Of a stretch of DNA of 64,000 nt, positions 19,021-27,371 are shown piece after piece. Source of the stretch: Azophilus sp965116165 (GTDB lineage Bacteria > Pseudomonadota > Gammaproteobacteria > Pseudomonadales > Azotimanducaceae). A model generated the notes under the pieces. The model saw nothing but the letters and a program-made list of their open reading frames with translations, did no database searches and was not told the DNA's origin. The position numbers and the translations under genes were made by a program. Numbering within the stretch: the stretch's first letter is position 1; each line of letters starts with the position of its first letter. The stretch spans positions 2,356,001 through 2,420,000 of the forward strand of contig OZ220484.1 of the NCBI GenBank assembly GCA_965116165.1, written 5' to 3'.

Positions 19021-19377
19021 TGCGGCGGTCGCCCCGCCTGGTGCCGGACTGCCGAACCCCCAGCGGGCGCCTTGTCGAGCCTGATGAGGCCGCCTGATCC
19101 GCCAGGCCCGAATTCCGAAATCTCCCGAGCCAGTACAGGGAATTTTCGGGTGTGCGCAGGCCACTACAGGCATGACAACGGCAAAGAAATTGGGGCGCCG
19201 TACCCACATTGTGGGCGCTTTATGTTGTAATTTCGGCTGAGCATAGCCTCCGCTCGGGCTCGAAAATGCCCTGCGTCCCAGGCTCTTGGGGGGGCCGACC
19301 CTCCGCCGAGTCGGGTTTCAAGTGGGCGGTTGGCGGGATTCACCCGCTGCGCGACCCCGAGCGGATATGTAAAAGCA
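19021..19377. other. Region between the RTX genes and the rhodanese gene
   Basis: 357 bp. It contains the right copy of the 26-bp repeat that also lies in the gpmI remnant. The segment 19205-19320 should hold the promoter of the rhodanese-secB pair; I see no clear -10/-35. No gene or tRNA is visible. Confidence 0.5.
19112..19137. repeat. 26-bp direct repeat, right copy
   Basis: Same sequence and orientation as 10413-10438 with one A-to-G change (CAGTACA instead of CAATACA). It lies 92 bp after the stop of the giant RTX gene. Confidence 0.85.
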
Positions 19378-19794
19378 ATGAACCAGGTATTCGAATTCAT
19401 AGGCAACCACCCGATTCTCGTCGCCGCCTTTGTTTTGCTGTTGGTGCTTTTCGTCAGGAACGAGACGCGACGCGGCGGACGCTCCGTTACGGCCCAGCAA
19501 TTGGTCGACATGGTCAATCGTGAGAATGCCCTGGTGCTTGATGTTCGGGACAAGAAGGAATTTGATTCCGGCCACATTGTCGATGCGCTCAACATACCCT
19601 TCGCCTCGCTCGATGGCCGCATCAACGAACTCAAAAAGCACCACGAACGCCCCATCGTCGTCGCTTGTAGGATGGGCCAGCATGCCGGCACGGCCGGCTC
19701 GGTCCTCCGCAAACACGGTTTCGAGAATGTCTCCCGGCTCACCGGCGGCGTTACCGAGTGGCGCAATCAAAGCCTGCCGGTGGTGAGGGCATGA
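19378..19794 (+). CDS. yibN: Membrane-anchored rhodanese-like protein (YibN family)
   Basis: 138 residues. One N-terminal membrane helix (ILVAAFVLLLVLFV, about residues 12-25) is followed by a single rhodanese domain. The domain has LVLDVRDKKEFDSGHIVDAL and the active-site loop ACRMGQHAGTAG with the catalytic cysteine. Rhodaneses transfer sulfane sulfur; the cellular substrate of YibN is not established. The ATG at 19378 gives the YibN-type start MNQVFEFIGNHPILV. In many gammaproteobacteria yibN is followed by grxC and secB and faces gpmI. Here grxC is absent and secB follows directly with an ATGA overlap. Confidence 0.9.
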   Translation: MNQVFEFIGNHPILVAAFVLLLVLFVRNETRRGGRSVTAQQLVDMVNRENALVLDVRDKKEFDSGHIVDALNIPFASLDGRINELKKHHERPIVVACRMGQHAGTAGSVLRKHGFENVSRLTGGVTEWRNQSLPVVRA

Positions 19795-20237
19795 CCGCCC
19801 AGGTTCGCATCGAGCGCATTTACCTCAAGGATGTTTCCTGGGAATCGCCGAGGAGTCCGCAGATTTTCGCCGAGAATTTTCAGCCGGAGGTTCAGGCGGA
19901 TATCAATACCCGGTCCAACCGTTTGGACGATACCCACTACGAAGTGGTGCTCACCCTCACCCTCCGCGCCAAGCAGGATGGCGGCAAAACCGCCTTCATC
20001 GTCGAAGTTCAACAGGCGGGGCTGTTTGCCGTGGAAAACCTCGACGGCGAACTGCTGCAGCGCATGCTGGCCACCCTCTGTCCGAATACGCTTTTCCCCT
20101 ACGCCCGGGAAGCCATCGACAATCTGATCCTCAAGGGCGGATTTCCGGCGCCGCACCTTTCCCAGGTCAACTTCGAGGCGCTGTACGCCGAGGCGCTGCG
20201 CAAGCGGCAGAGCCAGGGCCCGGAGGTCACGCATTAA
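19791..20237 (+). CDS. secB: Protein-export chaperone SecB
   Basis: 148 residues, close to the usual 150-170. SecB is a homotetrameric cytosolic chaperone that keeps preproteins unfolded and delivers them to SecA. Typical segments: QVRIERIYLKDVSWESPRSP at the N-terminus, FQPEVQADINTRSNRL, the strand VVLTLTLRAKQDGGKTAFIV, and the Pro-rich LCPNTLFPYAREAIDNLILK followed by GGFPAPHL. The ATG overlaps the yibN stop (ATGA). Confidence 0.96.
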   Translation: MTAQVRIERIYLKDVSWESPRSPQIFAENFQPEVQADINTRSNRLDDTHYEVVLTLTLRAKQDGGKTAFIVEVQQAGLFAVENLDGELLQRMLATLCPNTLFPYAREAIDNLILKGGFPAPHLSQVNFEALYAEALRKRQSQGPEVTH

Positions 20238-20318
20238 GAAAGAGGATTATATCGATGGGCATTCGGACCCCAACGGATGGTTGGGCATAGTTGGCGGGAT
20301 AGTGCGCCCGCACCTTCT

Positions 20319-21722
20319 TCATAAATTCAACTCCGCGATTTTGCGCGTCAGCGTGTTCCGTCCCCAGCCGAGCATGTCCGCGGCCTCCATCCGCCGGCCG
20401 CCGGTGTGTTTCAGTGCGGCGGTGATCAGGGTGCGCTCGAAGGCCGGCAGCGCCTCGTCGAGGATGGGCTTTGCGCGGTTTGTGGTCAGTGCCGCGGCGA
20501 CCCAGTCGGCCAGTGCCTCCTCCCAGGATAGACTTTGTGGTTGTGGTGTCTCGCCCCCTAGTTCCGGCGGCAGGTCGTCGACGAGTATCCGACGCCCGGT
20601 GACCATCACCGCCAACCAGCGGCAGGTGTTTTCCAATTGCCGAACATTGCCGGGCCAGGCCAGGGCGGACAGATAGTCCAACGTTTCGGCATCGAACTGT
20701 TTGGGCTCCCCGCCGATTTCCCGGGTCGCCCGATCCAGGAAATGCGCGGCCAGCAACGGGATGTCCTCACTGCGGTCGGCCAGCCCGGGCACGTGCACGC
20801 GGATGACGTTTAGCCGGTGGAAAAGATCCTCCCGAAACCTGCCCTTGCGTACCAAGGCTTCCAACTGTTGATGGGTTGCGGCGATGATTCGGACATCGAC
20901 CCTAATGGCGTCGTAGCCGCCGACCCGATGGAATTCGCCCTCCGCGATAACACGAAGCAACCGGGTCTGCATCTCCATCGGCATATCGCCGATCTCGTCC
21001 AGAAACAGGGTTCCTCCGTTGGATTGCTCGAAGCGCCCAAGGCGCCGGCCCGCCGCCCCGGTAAAGGCCCCTTTTTCGTGGCCAAACAACTCCGATTCGA
21101 TCAATTCGGCGGGGATTGCCGCCACGTTGAGCGGAACGAACGGCCGATGCGCCCTCGGGCTGTGCCGGTGCAACGCCTGTGCGACCAGCTCCTTGCCGCT
21201 GCCGGACGGGCCGTTGATGAGCACCGTGACATGGGAATTGGAGAGCCGGCCAATCGCCCGGAACACCTCCTGCATGGCGGGTGCCTGGCCGATGATTTCC
21301 CGGTTTCCGGCGTCCGGTGCCCGACTGTTGGATTCTTGCCGTTGTCCGTGCGCGATGGCGCGTCGCACCGCCGCCACCGCCTCGTCGATGTCGAACGGTT
21401 TGGGCAGGTATTCGAAGGCGCCGCCCTGGTAGGAGGAAACCGCGCTGTCGAGGTCGGAATAGGCGGTCATCACGATAACGGGCAGGTCGGGGGCGGATGT
21501 GCGCAGGCGCTCGAGAAGTTGCAGACCATCCATGCCGGGCATGCGGATGTCGGTGACCAGGGCGGCGGGAGGTTCGTCCGCCAGGGCGTCTAGAACCGTG
21601 GCGGCATTGACGAAGGTTCTGATTGGTATGCCAGCGCGTTCAAATGCCTTTTCAAGCACCCAGCGTATGGATCGGTCGTCGTCGACCACCCAGATGGTGG
21701 TTGGCTCTTTGTCGCTGCGCAC
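20319..21722 (-). CDS. ntrC: Nitrogen regulation response regulator NtrC
   Basis: 467 residues, normal size. Receiver domain with phospho-acceptor Asp58 (TDIRMPGMDG). The AAA+ sigma-54 activator domain has Walker A GPSGSGKE at 171-178 and the sigma-54 contact loop GAFTGA at 218-223. The C-terminal Fis-type helix-turn-helix is RRMEAADMLGWGRNTLTRKI. When nitrogen is scarce NtrB phosphorylates it and it activates glnA and other promoters. It follows ntrB with a 29-base gap. Matching binding sites can be read upstream of glnA and ntrB in this window. Confidence 0.96.
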   Translation of the reverse strand: MRSDKEPTTIWVVDDDRSIRWVLEKAFERAGIPIRTFVNAATVLDALADEPPAALVTDIRMPGMDGLQLLERLRTSAPDLPVIVMTAYSDLDSAVSSYQGGAFEYLPKPFDIDEAVAAVRRAIAHGQRQESNSRAPDAGNREIIGQAPAMQEVFRAIGRLSNSHVTVLINGPSGSGKELVAQALHRHSPRAHRPFVPLNVAAIPAELIESELFGHEKGAFTGAAGRRLGRFEQSNGGTLFLDEIGDMPMEMQTRLLRVIAEGEFHRVGGYDAIRVDVRIIAATHQQLEALVRKGRFREDLFHRLNVIRVHVPGLADRSEDIPLLAAHFLDRATREIGGEPKQFDAETLDYLSALAWPGNVRQLENTCRWLAVMVTGRRILVDDLPPELGGETPQPQSLSWEEALADWVAAALTTNRAKPILDEALPAFERTLITAALKHTGGRRMEAADMLGWGRNTLTRKIAELNL

Positions 21723-21751
21723 GTTAATTCCTCAATTTGCGATACCCGCTG

Positions 21752-22822
21752 TCATGTTTGCGCCACAAACCGCAACGGTAGGATGACAGAAAAACGGGTG
21801 TCCCCCGGCCGGCTCGCGCATTCCAGCAGTCCGTTGTGGTGGCGCACAATATTTTGGGCGATGGCAAGCCCCAGGCCGGTGCCGTGCGGCCTGCCGCTGA
21901 TCATCGGATAGAACATCCGATCAATGAGCTCTTCGGGAATGCCCGGCCCGTTGTCGATGACATCGACCCGCACGACAAGACGATGACGCCGTCCCGATAT
22001 GGTGAATTGGCGCACTGCCCGGGTCCGTAGCCGGACATGCGCATCCGCTACGCCCTCCAGCGCGATGCAGGCATTGCTCACCAGGTTCAATAGCGCTTGG
22101 ATGAACTGGTCTTCATCCGCTTCCACCGCCGGTAGGCTGGGGTCGTAGTCCCGCACCACGTCAACCCCTGGTGGCACCATGCCCGATTGCGCGATTCGGG
22201 CGACATGTTCGAGTACCCGATGCACATTGATCGCCGCTATTTTCAAAGGCTGGCGGGGGCCGAGCATGTTATCCACCAATTTGGCGAGGCGGTCGGTCTC
22301 CCGGATAATGACCTGGGTGTATTCGGCCAGGTCCGGGCGATTCAGTTGCCGGTCGAGCAATTGGGCGGCGCCGCGGATGCCGCCCAGCGGGTTCTTGATT
22401 TCATGTGCCAACCCGTGGATCAGCTCGGCGGCGGTTTCCTGAATAGTGATCAGGCGGTCGTCCTGGTTGATGCGCATCAGCCGGTTCAGCGGTTGGGCTT
22501 CGATGAGCAGGTAGCCTCCTTCGATCGGCACCACCGTGAGGTCGACGATTAGCTCCTCCCCGGTGGGCAGCGACAGGTGTTGCTGGCGCAGCGTGAAGGA
22601 TTGCTCGTTGGCGTCCGGGTCGGCCGAGCCGTTGATGAGTTTGTTCGGTGTTCGAAACAACTGATTCAACGATTCGCCGAGCACCCGTTTGGCGCTCACA
22701 CCGAATAGGGCTTCCGCCGCCGGATTGACGAGCTTGATGGCAAGGCTCTTGGACACCACCACAATCGCGACGGTTTGGTGCTCAAGCACTTTTCGGTCTT
22801 CCAACCGGGCGGATGTGCTCAT
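21752..22822 (-). CDS. ntrB: Nitrogen regulation sensor histidine kinase NtrB
   Basis: 356 residues from the ATG at 22822 (E. coli NtrB is 349), chosen over an upstream start whose extra 26 residues look non-coding. A PAS domain (about 10-110) is followed by the phospho-accepting His140 in LAHEIKNPLGGIRGAAQLLD, then N box LNLVSNACIAL, G1 VIDNGPGIPEE and G2 GRPHGTGLGLAIAQN. Controlled by PII, it phosphorylates or dephosphorylates NtrC. An NtrC-like site at 22997-23013 lies about 175 bp upstream. Confidence 0.95.
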   Translation of the reverse strand: MSTSARLEDRKVLEHQTVAIVVVSKSLAIKLVNPAAEALFGVSAKRVLGESLNQLFRTPNKLINGSADPDANEQSFTLRQQHLSLPTGEELIVDLTVVPIEGGYLLIEAQPLNRLMRINQDDRLITIQETAAELIHGLAHEIKNPLGGIRGAAQLLDRQLNRPDLAEYTQVIIRETDRLAKLVDNMLGPRQPLKIAAINVHRVLEHVARIAQSGMVPPGVDVVRDYDPSLPAVEADEDQFIQALLNLVSNACIALEGVADAHVRLRTRAVRQFTISGRRHRLVVRVDVIDNGPGIPEELIDRMFYPMISGRPHGTGLGLAIAQNIVRHHNGLLECASRPGDTRFSVILPLRFVAQT

Positions 22823-23117
22823 GGGCTGGCCCCGCCGACAATTTGGAGGACCGACAACGATTGGGTATGCCGCGGATGCTTTGATGCGCGGAAACCGCAT
22901 GGAACCAAAAGTTGGAAATGGCGGGCCACGGTAAGAAAACCGAGCAAGAATCGGTCCAGTTCCAGATCACGAAACCGGTCTCACCTAAGGATCCCATGCA
23001 CCAAAATAGTGCACTGTGGGCTTTCGGGTCAATGCGAGATGTTTAATTTGAGGTGTATGTGAGACTAGCAGCCTGTCGGACTTAGCCGTACCGAATTTCT
23101 TAAACTATAGCGGGGTG
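22823..23117. other. Intergenic region upstream of ntrB
   Basis: 295 bp. It contains the NtrC-type palindrome at 22997-23013. Near 23065-23090 the sequence AGCAGCCTGTCGGACTTAGC stands out as possibly a mobile-element end, but I cannot find a partner copy here. Confidence 0.4.
22997..23013. promoter_or_regulatory. NtrC binding site upstream of ntrB
   Basis: TGCACCAAAATAGTGCA is a near-perfect match to the NtrC half-site pair (TGCACC, five bases, GGTGCA). In enteric bacteria a single NtrC site at the ntrB promoter limits background expression of ntrBC; a similar autoregulatory role is likely here. Confidence 0.75.
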
Positions 23118-23615
23118 CTATGGGTGCAGGCGGGAGTGCCGAAGCAGGTGGAAGGAACTCGGCTTTCCCATAAAGAGGGTTGTGCCGTCCGTGTCGACGA
23201 TGCGCAGTTGCAGTTGGTGTGTGCCCCGGTCGATATTCTTCAGCGAGAATCTGGGGGTTTCGGCCAGCGACCCCGCAGGTGCGCCATCAAGCAGAAGTTG
23301 TACCCGATGGCCGCAGTGCGGTTGTGGGTCGATTCGGCCAAGCACCGTCACATGGCCGGCGTTGCTGCGCACCGCCGCATCGTTTGCTGGCGAGACAACC
23401 TCCGCAAGATGGTAGGAACCCGGACCCTTACCGATATTCCGCCGGGCGGGCTCACAGGCTGTTGCCGGCGCGGCCGATGGGCCAATCGCGAGCGGCGGGT
23501 CGGTGGAAGGGATCGAACCGAACGGCTTGGCTGTGGATGGTGTTGCCACGGCGACGACCAAGAAGCAGACGGTGGCTACGGCTGTTCGCCGTAGGCGCGC
23601 AGGCGGCCCCAGCAT
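23118..23615 (-). CDS. Small secreted protein between glnA and ntrB (DUF4124-like neighbour)
   Basis: 165 residues from an ATG at 23615. A hydrophobic N-terminal signal (RRTAVATVCFLVVAVATPST) is followed by a variable linker with one Cys (ATACEPARRN). A C-terminal Ig-like domain runs EVVSPANDAAVRSNAGHVTV to LKNIDRGTHQLQLRIVDTDG. In many gammaproteobacteria a DUF4124 periplasmic protein with this C-terminal region sits between glnA and ntrB. The DUF4124 part itself (usually ending in a WxDxxGxxHYSD motif) is missing, so this gene may be shortened. The start overlaps a dispersed repeat (23617-23650). Function unknown. Confidence 0.6.
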   Translation of the reverse strand: MLGPPARLRRTAVATVCFLVVAVATPSTAKPFGSIPSTDPPLAIGPSAAPATACEPARRNIGKGPGSYHLAEVVSPANDAAVRSNAGHVTVLGRIDPQPHCGHRVQLLLDGAPAGSLAETPRFSLKNIDRGTHQLQLRIVDTDGTTLFMGKPSSFHLLRHSRLHP

Positions 23616-23616
23616 A

Positions 23617-23650
23617 TGGTGGCATGTCAACTTATGTATATAAGTCCCTA
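23617..23650. repeat. Dispersed repeat R3, copy 1
   Basis: The segment includes ATGTCAACTTATGTATATAA and recurs at 62739-62773 as ATGTCAACCCATGTGTATATAAG. It lies between the glnA terminator and the secreted-protein start. No coding role is apparent. Confidence 0.7.
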
Positions 23651-23674
23651 AAAAAACGGTATGACAGGACACTG

Positions 23675-23728
23675 GAGAAAACCCGCGAGGGTGGCCACGA
23701 CATTGGGGATTGTCGCCGCCCTCGCGGG
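23675..23728 (-). terminator. Rho-independent terminator downstream of glnA
   Basis: Read on the minus strand, CCCGCGAGGG (23728-23719) pairs with CCCTCGCGGG (23691-23682). Inner pairing of GGCGACA with TGTCGTGGC extends the stem, and TTTTCTCC follows. It lies about 25-75 bp after the glnA stop. Confidence 0.8.
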
Positions 23729-23750
23729 ATGGGTCTGTAGGAGATTTACC

Positions 23751-25163
23751 CTAGACGGAGTAGTACATCTGAAATTCCACCGGGTGGGTGCTGGAATTCA
23801 GAAGATCAACCTCCGCCTGTTTCAGCTCTAGGTAGCCGTCGATCATGCTGTCGGCAAAGACATCGCCCGCCCGCAGAAAATCGCGGTCGGCGTCAAGCGC
23901 CACCAGCGCCTGCTCCAGGGAACTCGCGACGGTGGGCACGCCCTCGAGCTCTTCCGGCGGCAGGTCGTAGAGATCCTTGTCGAAGGAATCGCCCGGATGA
24001 ATTTCGTTGCGAATACCGTCGAGGCCCGCCAAAAGCATGGCGGCGAAGGTCAGATACGGATTGCCGGTGCTGTCCGGGAAGCGCACTTCAACACGGTACG
24101 CCCCGGGGTTGCCGCCCTGGACATAGGGTACCCGCACCGATGCCGAGCGGTTGCGCGCTGAATAGGCGAGCAGTACCGGCGCTTCAAAGCCCGGCACCAG
24201 ACGCTTGTAGGAGTTGGTGCTGGCGTTCGAGAAGGCGTTGATGGCTCTCGCATGCTTGATGACGCCGCCAATATAAAACAGCGCGGTATCCGAAAGTCCG
24301 GCGTAGGCATCGCCATGGAACATATTGGTGCCGCCGGAGAATATGGACTGGTGCACATGCATGCCGTTGCCGTTGTCCCCGACGAGCGGCTTCGGCATGA
24401 AAGTAGCCGTCTTGCCGTAGGCATCGGCGACATTGTGCACACAGTATTTATAAATTTGCACTTCGTCCGCTTTGCGAACGAGGGTGTTGAAGCGCACCCC
24501 GATCTCGCCCTGGCCGGCGGTTCCCACTTCGTGGTGATGTACTTCGACACCGAGGCCCATGGCCTGCATGGCGGAGCACATGGCGGAGCGCAGGTCGGCG
24601 CCGGAGTCGACCGGCGGCACGGGGAAGTAGCCGCCCTTAACCCCTGGCCGGTGTCCGAGGTTGCCGCCTTCGAAATCGGATCCCGACTCCCAGGCCGCTT
24701 CCTCGGCGCTGACAGAATACATGGCGCCACCCATCTCGACCCTGTATTTGACGTCGTCGAAAACGAAGAATTCGCACTCGGGGCCGAAAAACGCCTGATC
24801 GCCAATGCCTGTGGAGGCGAGATAGGCTTCCGCCTTCTTGGCGACGGAACGCGGGTCGCGTTCGTAGGGTTGCATGGTTGTGGGCTCTATGATGTCGCAA
24901 CGCAGGTTGAGCGTGGCCTCGTCACGGAAGGGATCTAGAACCGGCGTGGAATCGTCTGGCATCAGGATCATGTCGGACTCGTTGATCGACTTCCATCCGG
25001 CAACGGAGGAACCATCGAACATGAACCCGTCGTTCAGGGCTTCCTCGTCCACGCGATGCGCGGGAATGGTCGTGTGCTGCTCCTTGCCCCGCGGATCCGT
25101 AAAGCGCAGATCCACCCATTTCACGTCGTTTTCCTTAATGAGATTCAATGTGTTTTCTGACAT
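23751..25163 (-). CDS. glnA: Type I glutamine synthetase GlnA
   Basis: 470 residues, the usual length. It makes glutamine from glutamate, ammonia and ATP as a dodecamer. Signatures: FMFDGSSVAGWKSINESDMI near the N-terminus, the metal-ligand region AFFGPECEFFVFD, NGNGMHVHQSIF, and the ATP/glutamate-binding RLVPGFEAPVLLAYSARNRS. The adenylylation site DLYDLPPEE (Tyr near 399) marks it as the GlnE-regulated beta subtype. Transcription is probably sigma-54 and NtrC dependent (see sites at 25329-25479), with a terminator directly downstream. Confidence 0.97.
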   Translation of the reverse strand: MSENTLNLIKENDVKWVDLRFTDPRGKEQHTTIPAHRVDEEALNDGFMFDGSSVAGWKSINESDMILMPDDSTPVLDPFRDEATLNLRCDIIEPTTMQPYERDPRSVAKKAEAYLASTGIGDQAFFGPECEFFVFDDVKYRVEMGGAMYSVSAEEAAWESGSDFEGGNLGHRPGVKGGYFPVPPVDSGADLRSAMCSAMQAMGLGVEVHHHEVGTAGQGEIGVRFNTLVRKADEVQIYKYCVHNVADAYGKTATFMPKPLVGDNGNGMHVHQSIFSGGTNMFHGDAYAGLSDTALFYIGGVIKHARAINAFSNASTNSYKRLVPGFEAPVLLAYSARNRSASVRVPYVQGGNPGAYRVEVRFPDSTGNPYLTFAAMLLAGLDGIRNEIHPGDSFDKDLYDLPPEELEGVPTVASSLEQALVALDADRDFLRAGDVFADSMIDGYLELKQAEVDLLNSSTHPVEFQMYYSV

Positions 25164-25328
25164 TTCTCTACCTTATTAATTGCATCTTCAAAACCTTGGC
25201 GTTGGCTTCAGCCTGAGCGACGGGCAAGCCTTCCGCGTTTAACGTGCGGCTAGCGTTTAAGCAATCCGCGCGAACCCCTCTGGCGGCACCGGTTGTTATT
25301 CCGGCTCCGTAGTGCCTTGATAATCCAA

Positions 25329-25343
25329 GCAACATTCATACCA
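25329..25343 (-). promoter_or_regulatory. Sigma-54 (-24/-12) promoter of glnA
   Basis: On the minus strand TGGTATGAATGTTGC carries the invariant GG and GC 12 bases apart (consensus TGGCACG-N4-TTGC). The start point would be near 25317, giving a leader of about 150 bases. The NtrC sites lie upstream at about -123 and -154, close to the enteric glnAp2 arrangement. Confidence 0.75.
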
Positions 25344-25431
25344 TGCCGCGGCCGATACGGCATTCCATGACCGCACCACCCAACGATCCCGATTGGCTTG
25401 GGATGCACAGGACATCCGCCATTTCCCACCC

Positions 25432-25448
25432 GGCACTGTCATGGTGCG
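25432..25448. promoter_or_regulatory. NtrC enhancer site 1 for glnA
   Basis: GGCACTGTCATGGTGCG matches the 17-base NtrC palindrome at 12 positions, including all of GGTGC. It is centred about 123 bp upstream of the predicted start. Confidence 0.6.
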
Positions 25449-25462
25449 TGAAATGATACAGA

Positions 25463-25479
25463 CGCACCAAACTTGCGCG
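25463..25479. promoter_or_regulatory. NtrC enhancer site 2 for glnA (weak)
   Basis: CGCACCAAACTTGCGCG keeps the left half-site but has a poor right half. Its centre is 31 bp from site 1, three helical turns, as in known paired NtrC enhancers. It also overlaps the end of tusA. Confidence 0.4.
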
Positions 25480-25483
25480 CGAT

Positions 25484-25732
25484 TTATCGATTCACCCTGA
25501 CTCGAATACGAATTTCCCGCCCCGCGCGCTCCGTTTCCACCACCTCGTGGCCGTGCACCCTGCACCAAGAGGGAATGTCTTGCAAGGTTCCCGGGTCTGT
25601 TGCGAACACATCGAGCAAGGTTCCCGTATCCAGGCCGACGATTCGATCCTGCGTTCGGATAACGGGCAGCGGGCAGAGTAAACCCCTCGCGTCCAAGGAT
25701 TCAAGTGGAGTATCTAGGCGGTGCCGTATCAA
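25484..25732 (-). CDS. tusA: TusA-family sulfurtransferase
   Basis: 82 residues with the family-defining Cys-Pro-x-Pro motif in LDARGLLCPLPVIRTQDRI and the two-layer fold ending HEVVETERAGREIRIRVRV. TusA proteins relay sulfur, for example to tRNA 2-thiouridine formation or in sulfur oxidation. The start is TTG at 25732. A GGAGG ribosome-binding sequence lies 9 bases upstream and is part of the dispersed repeat copy at 25738-25760. Its stop is close to the glnA enhancer sites. Confidence 0.85.
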   Translation of the reverse strand: MIRHRLDTPLESLDARGLLCPLPVIRTQDRIVGLDTGTLLDVFATDPGTLQDIPSWCRVHGHEVVETERAGREIRIRVRVNR

Positions 25733-25737
25733 TTTAG

Positions 25738-25760
25738 GGAACCTCCGATTAATCCTGTAG
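25738..25760. repeat. Dispersed repeat R1, copy A
   Basis: Begins GGAACCTCCGATTAATCC and ends TGTAG; it differs from the other copies at one base. Reverse-complemented it supplies the GGAGG before tusA. Other copies are at 25841, 56852 and 63971, all in the same orientation. Confidence 0.85.
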
Positions 25761-25840
25761 GTCCAGAATAAAATTAAATAAAATTAATATCTTAATAGTA
25801 TATCGATGCTGCTCTATCGAATTGTTCAGACCTTCCTTAA

Positions 25841-25863
25841 GGAACCTCTGATTAATCCTGTAG
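25841..25863. repeat. Dispersed repeat R1, copy B
   Basis: Begins GGAACCTCTGATTAATCC and ends TGTAG, identical to copy C at 56852. The 80 bp between copies A and B are very AT-rich (runs of AATTAAATAAAATTAA), unlike the rest of the window. Confidence 0.85.
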
Positions 25864-26196
25864 CCGGGGCGTCCGAGTTAATAAATGGGAATTATATAGA
25901 TGACTATGCGGAAGGTGGCGGGCTGGGCGGATGATACGGACTTTGACCTTCCGGGCATCGCCGTCCCGATGCCTTCCCCGGCCAGCGGACGGAGCCCCAT
26001 GTCGCCGGAATACCGGGGTGGGACGCGGAACCCCATGGCCCGCTATCATGTTGATCTGCCGCGCAGCGTCGGTTACGCAAGAACATCGACATGGCCTCTG
26101 CGGAATATCGGGCCGCATCGGAGAGGACCAACGTGGCGTTCCTGGAGCCGGCTCGGCAAACTGCGTTTCTGTCGGAAAGTAACGGTCAGGGACAAC
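25864..26196. other. Stretch between repeat R1 and hsdM
   Basis: 333 bp without a recognisable gene. The frame is open and continuous with hsdM, but its translation is not HsdM-like, and hsdM has its own start and ribosome-binding site (AGGGACAAC) at 26197. Confidence 0.5.
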
Positions 26197-27371
26197 ATGG
26201 CGAAGCAGGCGAACAACAACGGCGCCAATCTCGGGTTCGAGACGCAGCTCTGGGCGGCGGCGGACAAGCTGCGCGGCAACATGGAGCCGTCCGACTACAA
26301 GCATGTCGTCCTCGGGCTGATCTTCCTCAAGTACATCTCCGACGCCTTCGAGGCCAAGCGGGCGGAACTGCTCGCGGAAGATCTGGCCGACCCGGAGGAT
26401 CCGGAGGAATACCTTGCCGAGAATGTCTTCTGGATCCCCAAGGCAGCCCGGTGGCCGCATCTGCAGGCGAGGGCCAGGCAGTCGACTATCGGAAAGGACA
26501 TCGATGACGCCATGCTGGCGATCGAGGCCCGGAACGCATCGCTCAAGGGGGTCCTGCCCAAGGACTACGCCCGCCCGGCGCTCAACAAGGTCATGCTCGG
26601 CGAACTGATCGATCTCGTGAGCGGGATCGGCATGGCCGAGGAGGCCGACCGCTCCCGCGACATCCTCGGGCGGGTTTACGAGTATTTCCTGGGCGGCTTC
26701 GCCGGAGCGGAGGGCAAGCGCGGCGGCGAGTTCTATACGCCGCGTTCCGTCGTCCGGCTGCTGGTCGAGATGCTGGAGCTCTACAAGGGTCGCGTCTACG
26801 ACCCGTGCTGCGGCTCCGGCGGCATGTTCGTGCAGTCCGAGAGATTCGTCGAGGAGCATGGCGGGCGCATCACCTCGCCCCGAACGGGACGGCGGGCGTG
26901 GTGCTCGCCAACGGCTCCATGTCCTCGGCACAGTCCGGCGAAGGCGGCATCCGCCGCGCCTTGGTCGAGGGCGACGCGGTGGATTGCATGATCACGCTGC
27001 CGGGGCAGCTCTTCTACTCGACGCAGATTCCGGTGTGCCTCTGGTTCCTGACACGCAACAAGAATCCCGGCGGGGACTGCCGCGACCGGCGCGGGGAAGT
27101 GCTGTTCATCGACGCCCGCAAGTCGGGGCATATGGTCGACCGGACCCGGAAGGAGTTCTCCGACGAGGACATCGCGCGGATCGCCGGTGCATATCACGCC
27201 TGGTGCGGCGGGCCGGACACGCCCCCCTACGAGGACGAGCCAGGATTTTGCAAGTCCGCCGCGCTGGAGGAGATCAGGGAACACGACCACATTCTCACAC
27301 CCGGCCGCTATGTCGGCGCCGCGGCAACCGAAGAGGACGACACGCCCTTAGAAATGCACCGTAATGAATGA
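26197..27371 (+). pseudogene. hsdM: Broken type I restriction-modification methyltransferase HsdM
   Basis: The N-terminal piece (26197 to about 26868) is a good HsdM: FETQLWAAADKLRGNMEPSD, GRVYEYFLGGFAGAEGKRGG, the TPRSVVRLLVEML segment and the AdoMet motif DPCCGSGGMFVQ. It ends at EEHGGRI. The sequence then jumps, in another frame, to HHLAPNGTAGVVLANGSMSS and continues normally to LTPGRYVGAAATEEDD. The missing ~85-90 residues include the catalytic NPPF motif, so methylation is impossible. The start ATG 26197 fits the family start (MAKQANNNGANLGFETQLW). Confidence 0.9.

Noticed and set aside
12456..19209. Very long antisense open frames over the RTX genes (for example 12709-16470 and 16540-19209 on the minus strand, and 12456-14726)
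   Set aside because: They arise because the regular GGC-GAC-GAC-ACC-CTG codons leave no stop codons on the other strand. Their translations are monotonous (VVAxxAVQG or SPSPPYRVS repeats) with no start signals.
25900..26196. N-terminal extension of hsdM
   Set aside because: The frame is open but the sequence is not HsdM-like; ATG 26197 has a ribosome-binding site and matches the family start.
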